From positions 1,196,501-1,260,500 of the forward strand of contig NZ_AP018712.1 of the NCBI RefSeq assembly GCF_014701195.1: DNA of 64,000 nucleotides, in the 5' to 3' direction. The stretch is from Tepiditoga spiralis. Its GTDB lineage: Bacteria; Thermotogota; Thermotogae; Petrotogales; Petrotogaceae. Of the stretch, positions 1-7,963 are shown in pieces. How positions within the stretch are numbered: position 1 is the first letter of the stretch; every line of letters starts with the position of its first letter. Below the pieces are notes generated by a model. That model had not been told where the DNA came from, did no database searches, and worked only from the letters and a program-made list of their open reading frames with translations. Both the position numbers and the translations under genes were made by a program.

Positions 1-463
1 TAAAGTATGGATTGATATTAAATTTTTTTGATAAGTTTTTTATTCCATTGTTTGAGTTATAATAAACGTCTCCTTTTAATACAGCTACTACTTTTTTATT
101 CAAATCTTTAATTGAAAGTATATTATTTTTCTTTTGTGTTATTACAACTCCCCAATTTGAAACTATTGTTTCATTATTATAATCTATTTCATTGGTTCTT
201 TCTTCGTTATAAGCAATTGGCATTAATAAATTTATATTGTTTTCTTTTAATTTAGTGTATAGTGTTGAAAAGGTTCCAGTTATATATTCTATATCTAAAT
301 TTTCTTTTTTTGCAATATAATTTAATAATTCTGGAAAAATACCATAAATTTTGTTATCATTAATAATAGATAATGGCGGGTTTTGATAAATTCCTACTTT
401 TATAGATGAAAAATTTATTAAATTAACTAATATTATTAAAAAAATAATAAGTTTTTTTATCAC
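1..463 (-). CDS. Secreted solute-binding-like (SBP_bac_3) protein, N-terminal part
   Basis: The reading frame runs leftwards and leaves the window, so only about 154 N-terminal residues are seen. I chose the GTG at 463-461 because AAGGGGGTGA lies just upstream. The N-terminus is a lysine pair followed by a long hydrophobic stretch, which reads as a signal peptide. The next part (KVGIYQNPPLSI, then GIFPELLNYIAKKENL) resembles the start of family-3 periplasmic amino-acid-binding domains. Such domains occur alone in ABC importers or as sensor domains of kinases and GGDEF proteins, and the missing C-terminus would decide. Family moderately sure, role unknown. Confidence 0.6.
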   Translation of the reverse strand, partial: MIKKLIIFLIILVNLINFSSIKVGIYQNPPLSIINDNKIYGIFPELLNYIAKKENLDIEYITGTFSTLYTKLKENNINLLMPIAYNEERTNEIDYNNETIVSNWGVVITQKKNNILSIKDLNKKVVAVLKGDVYYNSNNGIKNLSKKFNINPYF

Positions 464-563
464 AAAAGTCACCCCCTTAAGATATTATAAAATAATTGTA
501 TTAATTTTATAATAATAATATATTTCCTTAACGTTAATCAAGAATATTTTAGAATAAAAAAAT

Positions 564-598
564 AAAAAAACTACTTTATATTAAAGTAGTTTTTTTAT
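564..598. terminator. Bidirectional intrinsic terminator after degV
   Basis: CTACTTT and AAAGTAG form a hairpin flanked by an A-run on the left and a T-run on the right. It can therefore end transcription in both directions. It lies directly beyond the degV stop on the minus strand. Confidence 0.8.
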
Positions 599-616
599 TA
601 GTGTTTAATTTTTTAT

Positions 617-1480
617 TTAATTAGCTATTACAGACATTCCAACAAGACCTTCACCAGTATGAACAAGCATTGCAGAAGTTATAGTTCCTTCTATTATATT
701 GTTTATTCCAATTGATTTTACTTTTTCAATTAATTCATTTTTTAATTTTGTGGTTAGTGCATCAGATGATGAAACGTAAACGGCAGCACTTTCTACAGTT
801 TTTTCAGAAACAAATTCTTTGAATACTTCAAACATTTTATTAATAGATTTTTTCATACCTCTACCTTTTGCTACTGTATAGTATATTCCATCAGTATTTA
901 CAGATATTACAGGTTTTATATTTAAAAAATCTCCTATTGTAGCAGAAACTTTTCCAATTCTTCCACCAGCTTTTAAAAATTTAAGTGTTGGTATTGTATA
1001 ATAAACTCTTGATTTATTTGGTATTATAGAGTTTAATTTGTTTTTTATTTCTTCAAAAGATTTATTGTCTTCAATCATATCCATGGCCTTTTTTAGAATT
1101 AAACCAGAACCAATGGAAATACTTAATGTATCTATGAGTTCAATTTCGATATCTTTATTTGTTTTTAAAAAATCATTTATAACATTTCTAAACATGTTAT
1201 GTGTACCGCTTAAATTACTAGATATAGTTAAAGCTATAATTTTTTTAAAGCCTTTTTCAACAAGTTTATTTAATTTTTCTTCAATATCTTTGTAAGAAGG
1301 CAATGAAGTTTTTGGAATATCTTTTTTCATAAATTCAATTACTTCTGGAGTTGTTATTTCAACAACATCTCTATAACTTTTATCATTTAAAATTACTTGA
1401 AGTGGAGCAATTTCTAAAAAATTTTTTTTCAAATATATTGAAGGCAAGTCACAAGCTGAATCACATAAAATTCCTATCAT
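617..1480 (-). CDS. degV: DegV family fatty-acid-binding protein
   Basis: The product has 287 residues, the usual size of DegV proteins. It begins MIGILCDSACDLP, the typical DegV N-terminus with the conserved DSxxDLP segment. It also has the SSNLSGTHN and GGRIGKVSA motifs that line the lipid pocket. DegV proteins bind a single fatty acid. In Firmicutes some act as FakB, handing fatty acids to the FakA kinase, and no fakA is visible here. The start follows an AGGAGAAA ribosome site. The gene stands alone between two terminators. Family certain, cellular role uncertain. Confidence 0.93.
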   Translation of the reverse strand: MIGILCDSACDLPSIYLKKNFLEIAPLQVILNDKSYRDVVEITTPEVIEFMKKDIPKTSLPSYKDIEEKLNKLVEKGFKKIIALTISSNLSGTHNMFRNVINDFLKTNKDIEIELIDTLSISIGSGLILKKAMDMIEDNKSFEEIKNKLNSIIPNKSRVYYTIPTLKFLKAGGRIGKVSATIGDFLNIKPVISVNTDGIYYTVAKGRGMKKSINKMFEVFKEFVSEKTVESAAVYVSSSDALTTKLKNELIEKVKSIGINNIIEGTITSAMLVHTGEGLVGMSVIAN

Positions 1481-1650
1481 TTTTTCTCCTCCTAAAATGT
1501 TTATTATACTTTAATTTTAACACAATAATTTATATAAACAAAATTATGTAAAAATTTTAAAAAAAGATCTCTTAGTAATAGCCTATAAATAATTGATTTT
1601 ATTTAATCAATTTCTAACTTTAAATTCATTTATTTTTTTAATAACTCTGA

Positions 1651-1656
1651 TATAAT
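1651..1656 (+). promoter_or_regulatory. Putative -10 box of the glutaredoxin gene
   Basis: A perfect TATAAT lies 34 bases upstream of the glutaredoxin start. No convincing -35 box is visible at the right distance, so the promoter call rests on the -10 box and its position. Confidence 0.4.
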
Positions 1657-1689
1657 AATACCATAATAGGGTATGGAGGTGAGAAAAAT

Positions 1690-1929
1690 ATGCAACATGC
1701 TAAAATAACGGTATATTCAACCCCAGCTTGTCCATGGTGTAAAAGAGCTAAACAATACTTTAAATCTTTAGGGTTGGCTTTTAAAGATATAGATGTTTCC
1801 AAAGATAGAAAAGCAGCTGAAAAAATGGTAAAAAAAAGTGGACAAATGGGAGTTCCTGTAATAGAAATAGGAAATAAAATTATAGTTGGCTTTGATAAAG
1901 CTAAGATAGAAAAAATACTTCAAATATAA
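1690..1929 (+). CDS. Glutaredoxin-like thiol-disulfide redox protein
   Basis: This is a 79-residue protein with a single thioredoxin fold. The redox site CPWC is at residues 14-17, and the cis-proline motif GVPVIEIGNKIIVGF is in the C-terminal half. Size and motif fit the NrdH/glutaredoxin-3-like family, which reduces disulfides in the cytoplasm with electrons from thioredoxin reductase or glutathione. A strong GGAGGTGAG site precedes the ATG. It is a single-gene unit ended by a hairpin. The exact electron donor cannot be told from sequence. Confidence 0.9.
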   Translation: MQHAKITVYSTPACPWCKRAKQYFKSLGLAFKDIDVSKDRKAAEKMVKKSGQMGVPVIEIGNKIIVGFDKAKIEKILQI

Positions 1930-1933
1930 AAAA

Positions 1934-1966
1934 ATAAAGAAACCCATTGGGTTTCTTTATTTTTTT
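1934..1966. terminator. Intrinsic terminator between glutaredoxin and hpf
   Basis: ATAAAGAAACCC, a three-base loop and the exact complement form a strong hairpin with A/T runs on both sides. It serves both convergent genes. Confidence 0.85.
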
Positions 1967-1974
1967 ATATTAAA

Positions 1975-2511
1975 TTATGAATTAAATTCAATTATACCAA
2001 AGTTTTCTGCATTTCTTTTATAAACAACATTTACTTCATCTGTTTCAGAGTTTCTAAAAACAAAGAAGTTATGTCCAAGCATTTCAGCTTGAAGTAAAGC
2101 TTCTTCTCCAGACATTACAGAAAGATCGTATCTTTTTCTTTTAACTATAGGCATTTCATCAATAGCTTCTGGAAATTTAAAAGTTTCAACTAAATTATTT
2201 GTTGGTTCATGAGTTTGAAGCTTATCCTTTAATTTTTTTATCTTTCTTTCAAAAGAGTCTGTAACCTTATCAATACATTCGTATAAGTCACCTTCTCTTT
2301 CTTCAACTTTTATTAAATTATTAAGTTTTTTGAAATGAGTTGTTATTTCTGTTTTGTATTTTCCACCTTCTTTTGAAATTCTAAAATCGGCTGGAGATAT
2401 TAAATCAGAATGCCTTTTTAGTAATTTGTCTACCTTTGTCATTCTTTTTTCTACATAGTTTTTAAGTGCTGGTGTTAGTTCTAATTCTTTGGTGAATACT
2501 TTAAAATCCAT
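1975..2511 (-). CDS. hpf: Ribosome hibernation promoting factor, long form
   Basis: The protein dimerises 70S ribosomes into inactive 100S particles in slow growth. I start it at the ATG at 2511 because GGAGGTGAT sits seven bases upstream and the HPF domain begins with MDFKVFTKELELT. That gives 178 residues; an upstream in-frame start would add 12 non-conserved residues. Residues 1-100 are the basic S30AE ribosome-binding domain. Residues about 120-178, with YDLSVMSGEEALLQAEMLGHNFF, are the long-form dimerisation domain. Monocistronic, with its own terminator. High confidence. Confidence 0.95.
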   Translation of the reverse strand: MDFKVFTKELELTPALKNYVEKRMTKVDKLLKRHSDLISPADFRISKEGGKYKTEITTHFKKLNNLIKVEEREGDLYECIDKVTDSFERKIKKLKDKLQTHEPTNNLVETFKFPEAIDEMPIVKRKRYDLSVMSGEEALLQAEMLGHNFFVFRNSETDEVNVVYKRNAENFGIIEFNS

Positions 2512-2628
2512 AAAATCACCTCCACGGTATTTGCTGAAACACGACATTATATATTTTATTTTTTTATTTAGTAATTAATTACCGTTACATTAATATTATA
2601 CTCCAAATTTTAAAAATAGTCAACATTT

Positions 2629-3849
2629 TTAAATTTTTTTCCCTAAAAAAGCCCAAACATGAAGCTTATCTCCGGGAATATGAGTTTTTTCAATTTCTCC
2701 CATTTTTAATGAAAAGCCTAATTCTGAAGACTCTAATTTTTTTATACTATTTTTAGTAAAAGAGTTTTTTATTGACTCAAATAATAATAAATTTCTAGTT
2801 TTTTCTGCATAGTTTTTTAATGACTTTGCGTGATTTTCATAATAAGTAAAGGTTCCAATCCAAATTCCATCTTTTTTTAAAAAATTACTAACCTTTTCTA
2901 CAGGATAAAAAGAATTTTTTAATAAATAATTTCTTGTTCCAAAGTAATCTATCACTATATCAATAGATTCTGATTTTATTGGGCATTTAGTATAATCACC
3001 AGCTATAAATACTATATTTGCATTACTACCAGCTAATTCCAAAGAATTTTTAAGAGTTTTTAATGAATCAAGAGATTTTTCAGTAGCAATATATAAAGTA
3101 TCTTTTCCCATATTTACCATTGAATTTTTAACAAATCTTCCAAGACCCGTACCTATTTCCATAATAACTTTGTTTTTAACTCCTATATTAAATAATCTTT
3201 TGTATATCCAAATTCCACCTTTTTCCATTAAAGTTAGTAATGATTGATCATACATATTTAATAATGTCTTTCCTTTTTTTTCATATTCTGGTATTTCAGA
3301 AGTATCAGCTTCTGGAGTAATTATTATTCCTTTATTTATTTGAGCATGATATCCACAATCACAGTTTAATTCACCCGTGAATATATAATTTTTCTTTATT
3401 GTTGCATTATTTAATTCAAGTGGTTTATTACACTTTGGACAAACTAAATAATTTATGAACTGCAGTGGGATTCCGATTTTCTTTTCCTTGTTTTTCAATG
3501 AAGTATTTATATAAGAAATTTTTTCTTCTATTATATTCAATGCCTTTTCTATTTTTTCTTTTTCTTTTAATAACTCTTGTTTTTTATTTTCAAAAAAGCT
3601 CAAGTAAAAGTCTATATCACTTATATCCGTTAAATTAGTCATCCTTTTTAATGAAAATATTTTTTGTATACCAGATATTGTGAACTTTAAATTTTTTAAT
3701 TCTATAATTTCTTTCATATCTTTTATACAACTTTCATCAAATATATATTGATTTCTTATTTTTTCTGGAAGTAATAAACCTGTTTCAATATAATAGCGTA
3801 TAGTATCTCGTTTTACATTAAATTTTTTAGAAAATTCACCTATTTTCAT
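2629..3849 (-). CDS. MerR-type regulator fused to a zinc-ribbon SAM methyltransferase
   Basis: This 406-residue protein has three parts. Residues 1-75 form a MerR winged helix (MKIGEFSKKFNVKRDTIRYY), followed by a coiled-coil-like helix to about 120. Residues 137-165 hold CPKC and CDC, a likely zinc ribbon. Residues from about 225 form a class I methyltransferase with motif I EIGTGLGR at 230-237. The Cys pairs and methyltransferase order resemble RlmA/TrmN-like or MerR-methyltransferase fusions, in which the enzyme may be induced by a small molecule sensed through it. Start supported by GGGGGAGAT. Substrate and target promoter unknown. Confidence 0.8.
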   Translation of the reverse strand: MKIGEFSKKFNVKRDTIRYYIETGLLLPEKIRNQYIFDESCIKDMKEIIELKNLKFTISGIQKIFSLKRMTNLTDISDIDFYLSFFENKKQELLKEKEKIEKALNIIEEKISYINTSLKNKEKKIGIPLQFINYLVCPKCNKPLELNNATIKKNYIFTGELNCDCGYHAQINKGIIITPEADTSEIPEYEKKGKTLLNMYDQSLLTLMEKGGIWIYKRLFNIGVKNKVIMEIGTGLGRFVKNSMVNMGKDTLYIATEKSLDSLKTLKNSLELAGSNANIVFIAGDYTKCPIKSESIDIVIDYFGTRNYLLKNSFYPVEKVSNFLKKDGIWIGTFTYYENHAKSLKNYAEKTRNLLLFESIKNSFTKNSIKKLESSELGFSLKMGEIEKTHIPGDKLHVWAFLGKKI

Positions 3850-3997
3850 AATATCTCCCCCAATACTATATTTTTATCATATGTATTTTATCATAAAATA
3901 ATACAAAAATAAAGATTTTTTAAATTATTTATGTTTATTTTATAATAAACACATTAAAATGAATTAGATTAAATTAATTTATTTTACCGCACAGGGG

Positions 3998-4037
3998 TAT
4001 AATGAATTTGCTTGTAGTTACCATTATGTGGTATAAT
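3998..4037 (+). promoter_or_regulatory. Promoter of the Mbx-like operon
   Basis: TATAAT at 4032-4037 is preceded by TG at 4029-4030 (extended -10) and by TTGCTT at 4008-4013 with an 18-base spacer. A second perfect TATAAT lies at 3998-4003. Transcription from here leaves a leader of about 117 bases before the first gene. I see no known riboswitch in that leader. The stretch 3850-3997 holds the divergent MerR-gene start and nothing else I can support. Confidence 0.6.
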
Positions 4038-4160
4038 AGTTTAAGTTTAACGAAAAATTGCTAAAAGTTGTTAAAGGTTAATATTTTATATAAAGTGGAA
4101 AAATTCACTATCTTTAATAAAATAAAATATATAAAAATTTTAGAAAGGAGGAAGTATAGT

Positions 4161-4646
4161 ATGAAGAGGTTTTTATCGGTTTTTTTAGTTACTTATGCAA
4201 TATGGATAACACTAACAGGATTTACTTCAGAAGAATTTCTTGTTGGAGCAATTGTTGCATTTACTGTTAGTTTTGCAACAAAAGATTACTTAAAGTTTTC
4301 TTTTGATGCGGGTTTTATTGTCAAAGTGTTAAAATTTGTGTTTTTGTATACCCCTCTATTTGTTTACAAAATGATAATATCTAATTTAGATGTTGCAATA
4401 AGGGTTATACAACCAGTTATACCTTTAAATCCAGGATTTGTAAAGATTAAATCGGATTTAAAAGGCGATTTTGGAAATTTAGCATTATTAAACTCTATCA
4501 CACTAACTCCAGGAACATTATCTATTGATTATGAAGATGGATACATGTATATTCATTGGATTGATGTTAAGGGAAGTAGTGAAGAAGAGTATAAAAAAGA
4601 AATTTCGCAACCCTTTGAAAAAATTTTAGGGGGGATATTTAAATGA
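4161..4646 (+). CDS. mbxA: MrpE/MnhE-like subunit of Mbx-type complex
   Basis: This is a 161-residue membrane protein of the MnhE/MrpE family and the first gene of the operon. I chose the ATG at 4161, next to a clear GGAGG site, rather than the in-frame start 93 bases upstream. Two or three hydrophobic segments lie in residues 1-80. The family signature NSITLTPGTLSIDYEDGYMY follows in the cytoplasmic C-terminal part. In Mrp antiporters and in Mbh/Mbx complexes this subunit belongs to the sodium-translocating module. The stop overlaps the next start by four bases. Confidence 0.9.
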   Translation: MKRFLSVFLVTYAIWITLTGFTSEEFLVGAIVAFTVSFATKDYLKFSFDAGFIVKVLKFVFLYTPLFVYKMIISNLDVAIRVIQPVIPLNPGFVKIKSDLKGDFGNLALLNSITLTPGTLSIDYEDGYMYIHWIDVKGSSEEEYKKEISQPFEKILGGIFK

Positions 4647-4894
4647 TGAATTTTATAGTGTTTGGCTTAATTGGTTTGGGTTTATTTTTCAGCATTTTAA
4701 GATTAATTATTGGTCCGGATGTTACAGATAGAATAGTATCGGTAGATGCTATAAATGTTATTGTAACAGGAACTATAGTTTTTATTGCTCACATATTTAA
4801 AAGTAATTTATATCTTGATATTGCGATTGCTTATGCAGCACTTTCGTTTCTTGAAACCGTTATTTTCGCAAGATATTTGGAGGCGAAAAAATGA
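4643..4894 (+). CDS. mbxB: MrpF/MnhF-like subunit of Mbx-type complex
   Basis: The 83-residue protein has three predicted transmembrane helices, as expected for MrpF. It contains the family motif GPDVTDRIVSVDAINV around residues 24-39. It is translationally coupled to its neighbours through ATGA overlaps on both sides. In Mrp-type modules MrpF packs with MrpE and MrpG at the sodium/proton exchange site. The start could be the second of two consecutive ATG codons without changing the call. Confidence 0.92.
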   Translation: MMNFIVFGLIGLGLFFSILRLIIGPDVTDRIVSVDAINVIVTGTIVFIAHIFKSNLYLDIAIAYAALSFLETVIFARYLEAKK

Positions 4895-5220
4895 TTATAT
4901 TAGGAAATACATTAATTATAATTGGTTCAATCTTTTATTTTCTTGGTGGCCTTGGAATTTTTAGAATGCCAGATGTCTTTAATAGACTTCAAGCTGGTAC
5001 AAAAGCAACGACTCTTGGATCATTTTCGTTGATTTTAGGTGTTGGATTTGCTAATCCTCAATGGTTATTAAAAACTTTGTTGATAGTTGTTTTTCTTGCA
5101 ATTACAAATCCAGTAGGTAGTTCTGCACTTGCAAGGGCATCTTATAAACGGGGTGTAAAAACTTATAAGTTAAAAATCAATGAAATGAAAGAGCCAATGG
5201 GTGGTGAAAATAATGACTAA
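4891..5220 (+). CDS. mbxC: MrpG/MnhG-like subunit of Mbx-type complex
   Basis: The product has 109 residues and three hydrophobic helices. The MnhG signature GGLGIFRMPDVFNRLQAGTK follows the first helix. A GGAGGCG site precedes the ATG, which overlaps the upstream stop. MrpG is a small structural subunit of the cation antiporter module. Order E-F-G at the operon start matches the archaeal Mbh/Mbx clusters. Confidence 0.93.
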   Translation: MIILGNTLIIIGSIFYFLGGLGIFRMPDVFNRLQAGTKATTLGSFSLILGVGFANPQWLLKTLLIVVFLAITNPVGSSALARASYKRGVKTYKLKINEMKEPMGGENND

Positions 5221-5470
5221 TATGAGTATTTTTGAATTATTCATTGGTTTAACAATGATAGTATTTGCATTTCTTGCAATAGAGTCTAAAAAAATAGTAA
5301 ATTCAATAATCTATTTATCAATATTGAGTATGTTTTCTGTCATTTCTTTTATCTTTATGAGAGCACCAGACGTGGCAATCACTGAAGCAGTTGTTGGTTC
5401 AGGATTAGTTTCTGCATTGTTTATCGTTACATTAATAATGATAAATAAAAAAGTTGGTGATAAAAAATGA
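5213..5470 (+). CDS. mbxD: MbhD-like (DUF4040) subunit of Mbx-type complex
   Basis: This is an 85-residue, three-helix protein with the motif RAPDVAITEAVVGSGLVSALF, which marks the DUF4040/MbhD family. In classical Mrp systems it is part of the C-terminal region of MrpA; here it is separate, as in Mbh and Mbx. The ATG at 5213 is preferred over an in-frame GTG at 5201 because GGTGG lies six bases upstream of it. The family contributes to the proton path next to the MrpD-like antiporter subunit. Confidence 0.88.
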   Translation: MTNMSIFELFIGLTMIVFAFLAIESKKIVNSIIYLSILSMFSVISFIFMRAPDVAITEAVVGSGLVSALFIVTLIMINKKVGDKK

Positions 5471-6219
5471 AGAGATTATTTGCTATTTTATTAATTGTTG
5501 TTATGGGAATATTTATTTTTTCAACTTTATATTCGAATAATGGAAAGTATAATTTTTCAAAATTTGGTGAAAGTACATTAAATGGAAAAGTTTCTGAAAA
5601 ATTTGTAAATAAGAGTGTTAACGGAGAAAATAAAGAAGTTAAGTTTGGATCTGAAAATTTAGAAACTGGTTCAGCAAATTTAGTAACTTCTGTAGTGGTT
5701 AATTATAGAGCATTTGATACTCTTGGAGAAGTAACTGTTTTATTCCTTTCGGCATTAGGAGTTTCTGTTGTTTTAGGTGGATATAAAAACCGTTTAAAAT
5801 TTAAAGTAGAGCCTAATTTTATTTTAAAAATAGGAAGTAAAGTAGCAGTTTCAATAATTTTAATTACTGGTTTTTATATTTTCATACATGGACATTTAAC
5901 CCCAGGTGGTGGATTCCCAGGTGGAGCTATGATAGGATCAGCTGTACTTTTAATGTTCATTTCTAATGATGAATTTAGAGTTAAGGTGAAAAGCTTTTCA
6001 GCACTTGAAGGGTTATCCGGAAGTTTATTCATCATACTTGGTTTAATAGGTTTGAGCGCGGGAGGATTCTTCTTATACAATTATATGCCTATGGGAAAAC
6101 TTGGAAGTTTATTTAGTGCAGGATTAATCCCAGTAGTTTATGTTTTAATAGGTTTAAAAGTAGGATCAGAACTTTCAAACCTTATCTCTCATTTTGCAAG
6201 AGAGGGGGAAAATAAATGA
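5467..6219 (+). CDS. mbxF: MbhE-MrpB (MbhF) fusion subunit of Mbx-type complex
   Basis: The 250-residue protein joins two subunits. Residues 1-105 carry a first helix, a variable extracytoplasmic loop and the MbhE motif NYRAFDTLGEVTVLFLSALGV. Residues 115-250 are a four-helix MrpB domain with GHLTPGGGFPGGAMIGSAVLLMF. In Mbh operons MbhE and MbhF are separate genes. The start overlaps the previous stop. It belongs to the sodium-translocation module. The fusion is seen directly, because the frame is open and continuous. Confidence 0.88.
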   Translation: MKRLFAILLIVVMGIFIFSTLYSNNGKYNFSKFGESTLNGKVSEKFVNKSVNGENKEVKFGSENLETGSANLVTSVVVNYRAFDTLGEVTVLFLSALGVSVVLGGYKNRLKFKVEPNFILKIGSKVAVSIILITGFYIFIHGHLTPGGGFPGGAMIGSAVLLMFISNDEFRVKVKSFSALEGLSGSLFIILGLIGLSAGGFFLYNYMPMGKLGSLFSAGLIPVVYVLIGLKVGSELSNLISHFAREGENK

Positions 6220-6551
6220 TTCAATACATATTTATAATTTTAATTTTAATAGGAATTTATGGTCTTTTAACACAAAAAAACATAATAAAATTAATAGTTT
6301 CATTAAATGTTTTAGAAGTTGGTATTAATTTATTTATAGTATCGACTGGTTATATAAGTGGAGGGAAAGCTCCTATAATAACAAGTGAAGTTAATAAAGG
6401 ATTTGTTGATCCATTACCTCAAGCTTTAGTTTTAACTTCAATCGTTATAGGTGTTGGTGTTACTGCATTGGGACTTTCTTTTGCAAGAAAAATCTATGAA
6501 GAGCATGGTACACTCGAGCTAGATGAAATTGGTGGTGAAGATAATGAATAA
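6216..6551 (+). CDS. mbxG: MrpC/NuoK-like subunit of Mbx-type complex
   Basis: The protein has 111 residues, with three helices and the NuoK/MrpC motif LNVLEVGINLFIV around residues 30-42, including the conserved glutamate. The segment DPLPQALVLTSIVIGVGVTALGLSF is typical of MrpC. It links the small Mrp subunits to the large antiporter-like proteins encoded next. Coupled to both neighbours: the start overlaps the preceding stop and the next RBS lies inside this gene. Confidence 0.93.
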   Translation: MIQYIFIILILIGIYGLLTQKNIIKLIVSLNVLEVGINLFIVSTGYISGGKAPIITSEVNKGFVDPLPQALVLTSIVIGVGVTALGLSFARKIYEEHGTLELDEIGGEDNE

Positions 6552-7962
6552 TCCAGTATTGCTTATAACATTACCACTTCTCTTTGCATTTTTATCGGTT
6601 ATATTCAAAAGTGCAAAAAAAGTATTTATGTTTTCTGGCCTTTTAATTAATATTCTTTTATTGAATTTTATAGAAAAAGGTAGTTATTTAATTGGCGGTT
6701 GGAAGATTCCTTATGGTATAAATCTTGTGTTGGATAATTATTCATTTGCAGCTGTTTTAATAATAAACACTATTTTTACAATTTCTGTTTTAATGTCTTA
6801 TAAGAGTATAAAAAATATGGAAACTGTACTTTTAGTATCTCTTGCAGGATTGAATGGTGTTGTACTTACAGGCGATTTGTTTAATTTATTTGTTTTCCTT
6901 GAAATTGCAGGAATAGGTGCTTATATTCTTTCTTCTTCAACAGGAAAACATATTGCAAGTTTTAAGTATTTAATGCTTGGTACCTTTGGAATAAACTTGT
7001 TTTTATTTGGGATTATCTTGTTTTATTCTTCAACAGGAAGTTTAAACTTTATAGATATAGCTTCTAAAGTTTCAATGATGGATAATAAATTATACTTATT
7101 AGCTATAACTATGATTTTTGTAGGGATTTCTGTTGAATCTAAATTTATGCCTTTTAACTCTTGGGCAAAGGAAGTTTATTCAAATACTGATTCTTTAACC
7201 GCTCCAATATTTGCAGCAGTCTATGCAAGTGCAATGATGTTTGTTTTTGGTAGACTATTTACATCAGTATTTGTAACTACTGGATTCATACATAATTTAC
7301 TATTATTTATAACAATTTCTACATTCTTATTTGGAGAAATTATAGCTTTCTCAGAAAAGAAATTAAGAAGAATGTTAACTTTTTCAAGTGTTGGACAAGC
7401 TGGTTTAATTTCAACTTTATTTTTAGTTGGTGCTCAATATCCAGCTGTAATGCAAATATACAATAATGCAATGTCTAAAATGGTTATGTTTTCAATTGCT
7501 GGTTATATTGCAATTAAATATGGAAAAGATAAGATAGAAGATTTACAAGGTGTATTTTTAAACAATAAAATATTGGGATTTGGTTTTAGTGCTGCAGCTC
7601 TTTCTATTGTAGGTTTACCATTATTTTATGGTTTTTATGTAAAGTTAAATATTTTAATAGAAGTTTTCAGTAAAAATGTTTGGTTACCTGCATTGATTTT
7701 ATTTGCTACATTAATAGAAGGAATTTATTATATAAGAGCTCTTGTTAAACTTTGGAATCCAGGAAAAGAAGGAGAAGTTTCAAAACCTTCACTTGCAAAA
7801 TTAAAATTAACAGATACATTTAATTATGCTTTTATAGCTGTAATTGTAGCTGCTATTATTGTTTTCCTTGGATTATATCCAGATGTTTTAGCTAACTTTT
7901 TAAATGGAACAGTAGAGTCTTTAAAAAATTATTCCGGTATTCTTACGACTGGAGGGATGTGA
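6544..7962 (+). CDS. mbxH: MrpD/NuoN-type antiporter-like subunit of Mbx-type complex
   Basis: This is a 472-residue, polytopic proton-conducting membrane protein of the NuoL/M/N and MrpD family with about 14 helices. Conserved family segments are visible: FNLFVFLEIAGIGAYIL (with the key glutamate), SKFMPFNSWAKEVYSNTDSLTAPIFAAVYASA and SSVGQAGLI. I chose the ATG at 6544 because GGTGGTGAAG precedes it; an in-frame ATG 21 bases upstream lacks a site. It is the first of two antiporter-like subunits, as in Mbx/MBS clusters (H and H'). Confidence 0.92.
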   Translation: MNNPVLLITLPLLFAFLSVIFKSAKKVFMFSGLLINILLLNFIEKGSYLIGGWKIPYGINLVLDNYSFAAVLIINTIFTISVLMSYKSIKNMETVLLVSLAGLNGVVLTGDLFNLFVFLEIAGIGAYILSSSTGKHIASFKYLMLGTFGINLFLFGIILFYSSTGSLNFIDIASKVSMMDNKLYLLAITMIFVGISVESKFMPFNSWAKEVYSNTDSLTAPIFAAVYASAMMFVFGRLFTSVFVTTGFIHNLLLFITISTFLFGEIIAFSEKKLRRMLTFSSVGQAGLISTLFLVGAQYPAVMQIYNNAMSKMVMFSIAGYIAIKYGKDKIEDLQGVFLNNKILGFGFSAAALSIVGLPLFYGFYVKLNILIEVFSKNVWLPALILFATLIEGIYYIRALVKLWNPGKEGEVSKPSLAKLKLTDTFNYAFIAVIVAAIIVFLGLYPDVLANFLNGTVESLKNYSGILTTGGM

Positions 7963-7963
7963 T

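Noticed and set aside
4068-4160. N-terminal extension of the MrpE-like gene
   Set aside because: The upstream in-frame start has no ribosome site, and the extension is lysine-rich and not membrane-like. GGAGG marks the ATG at 4161.
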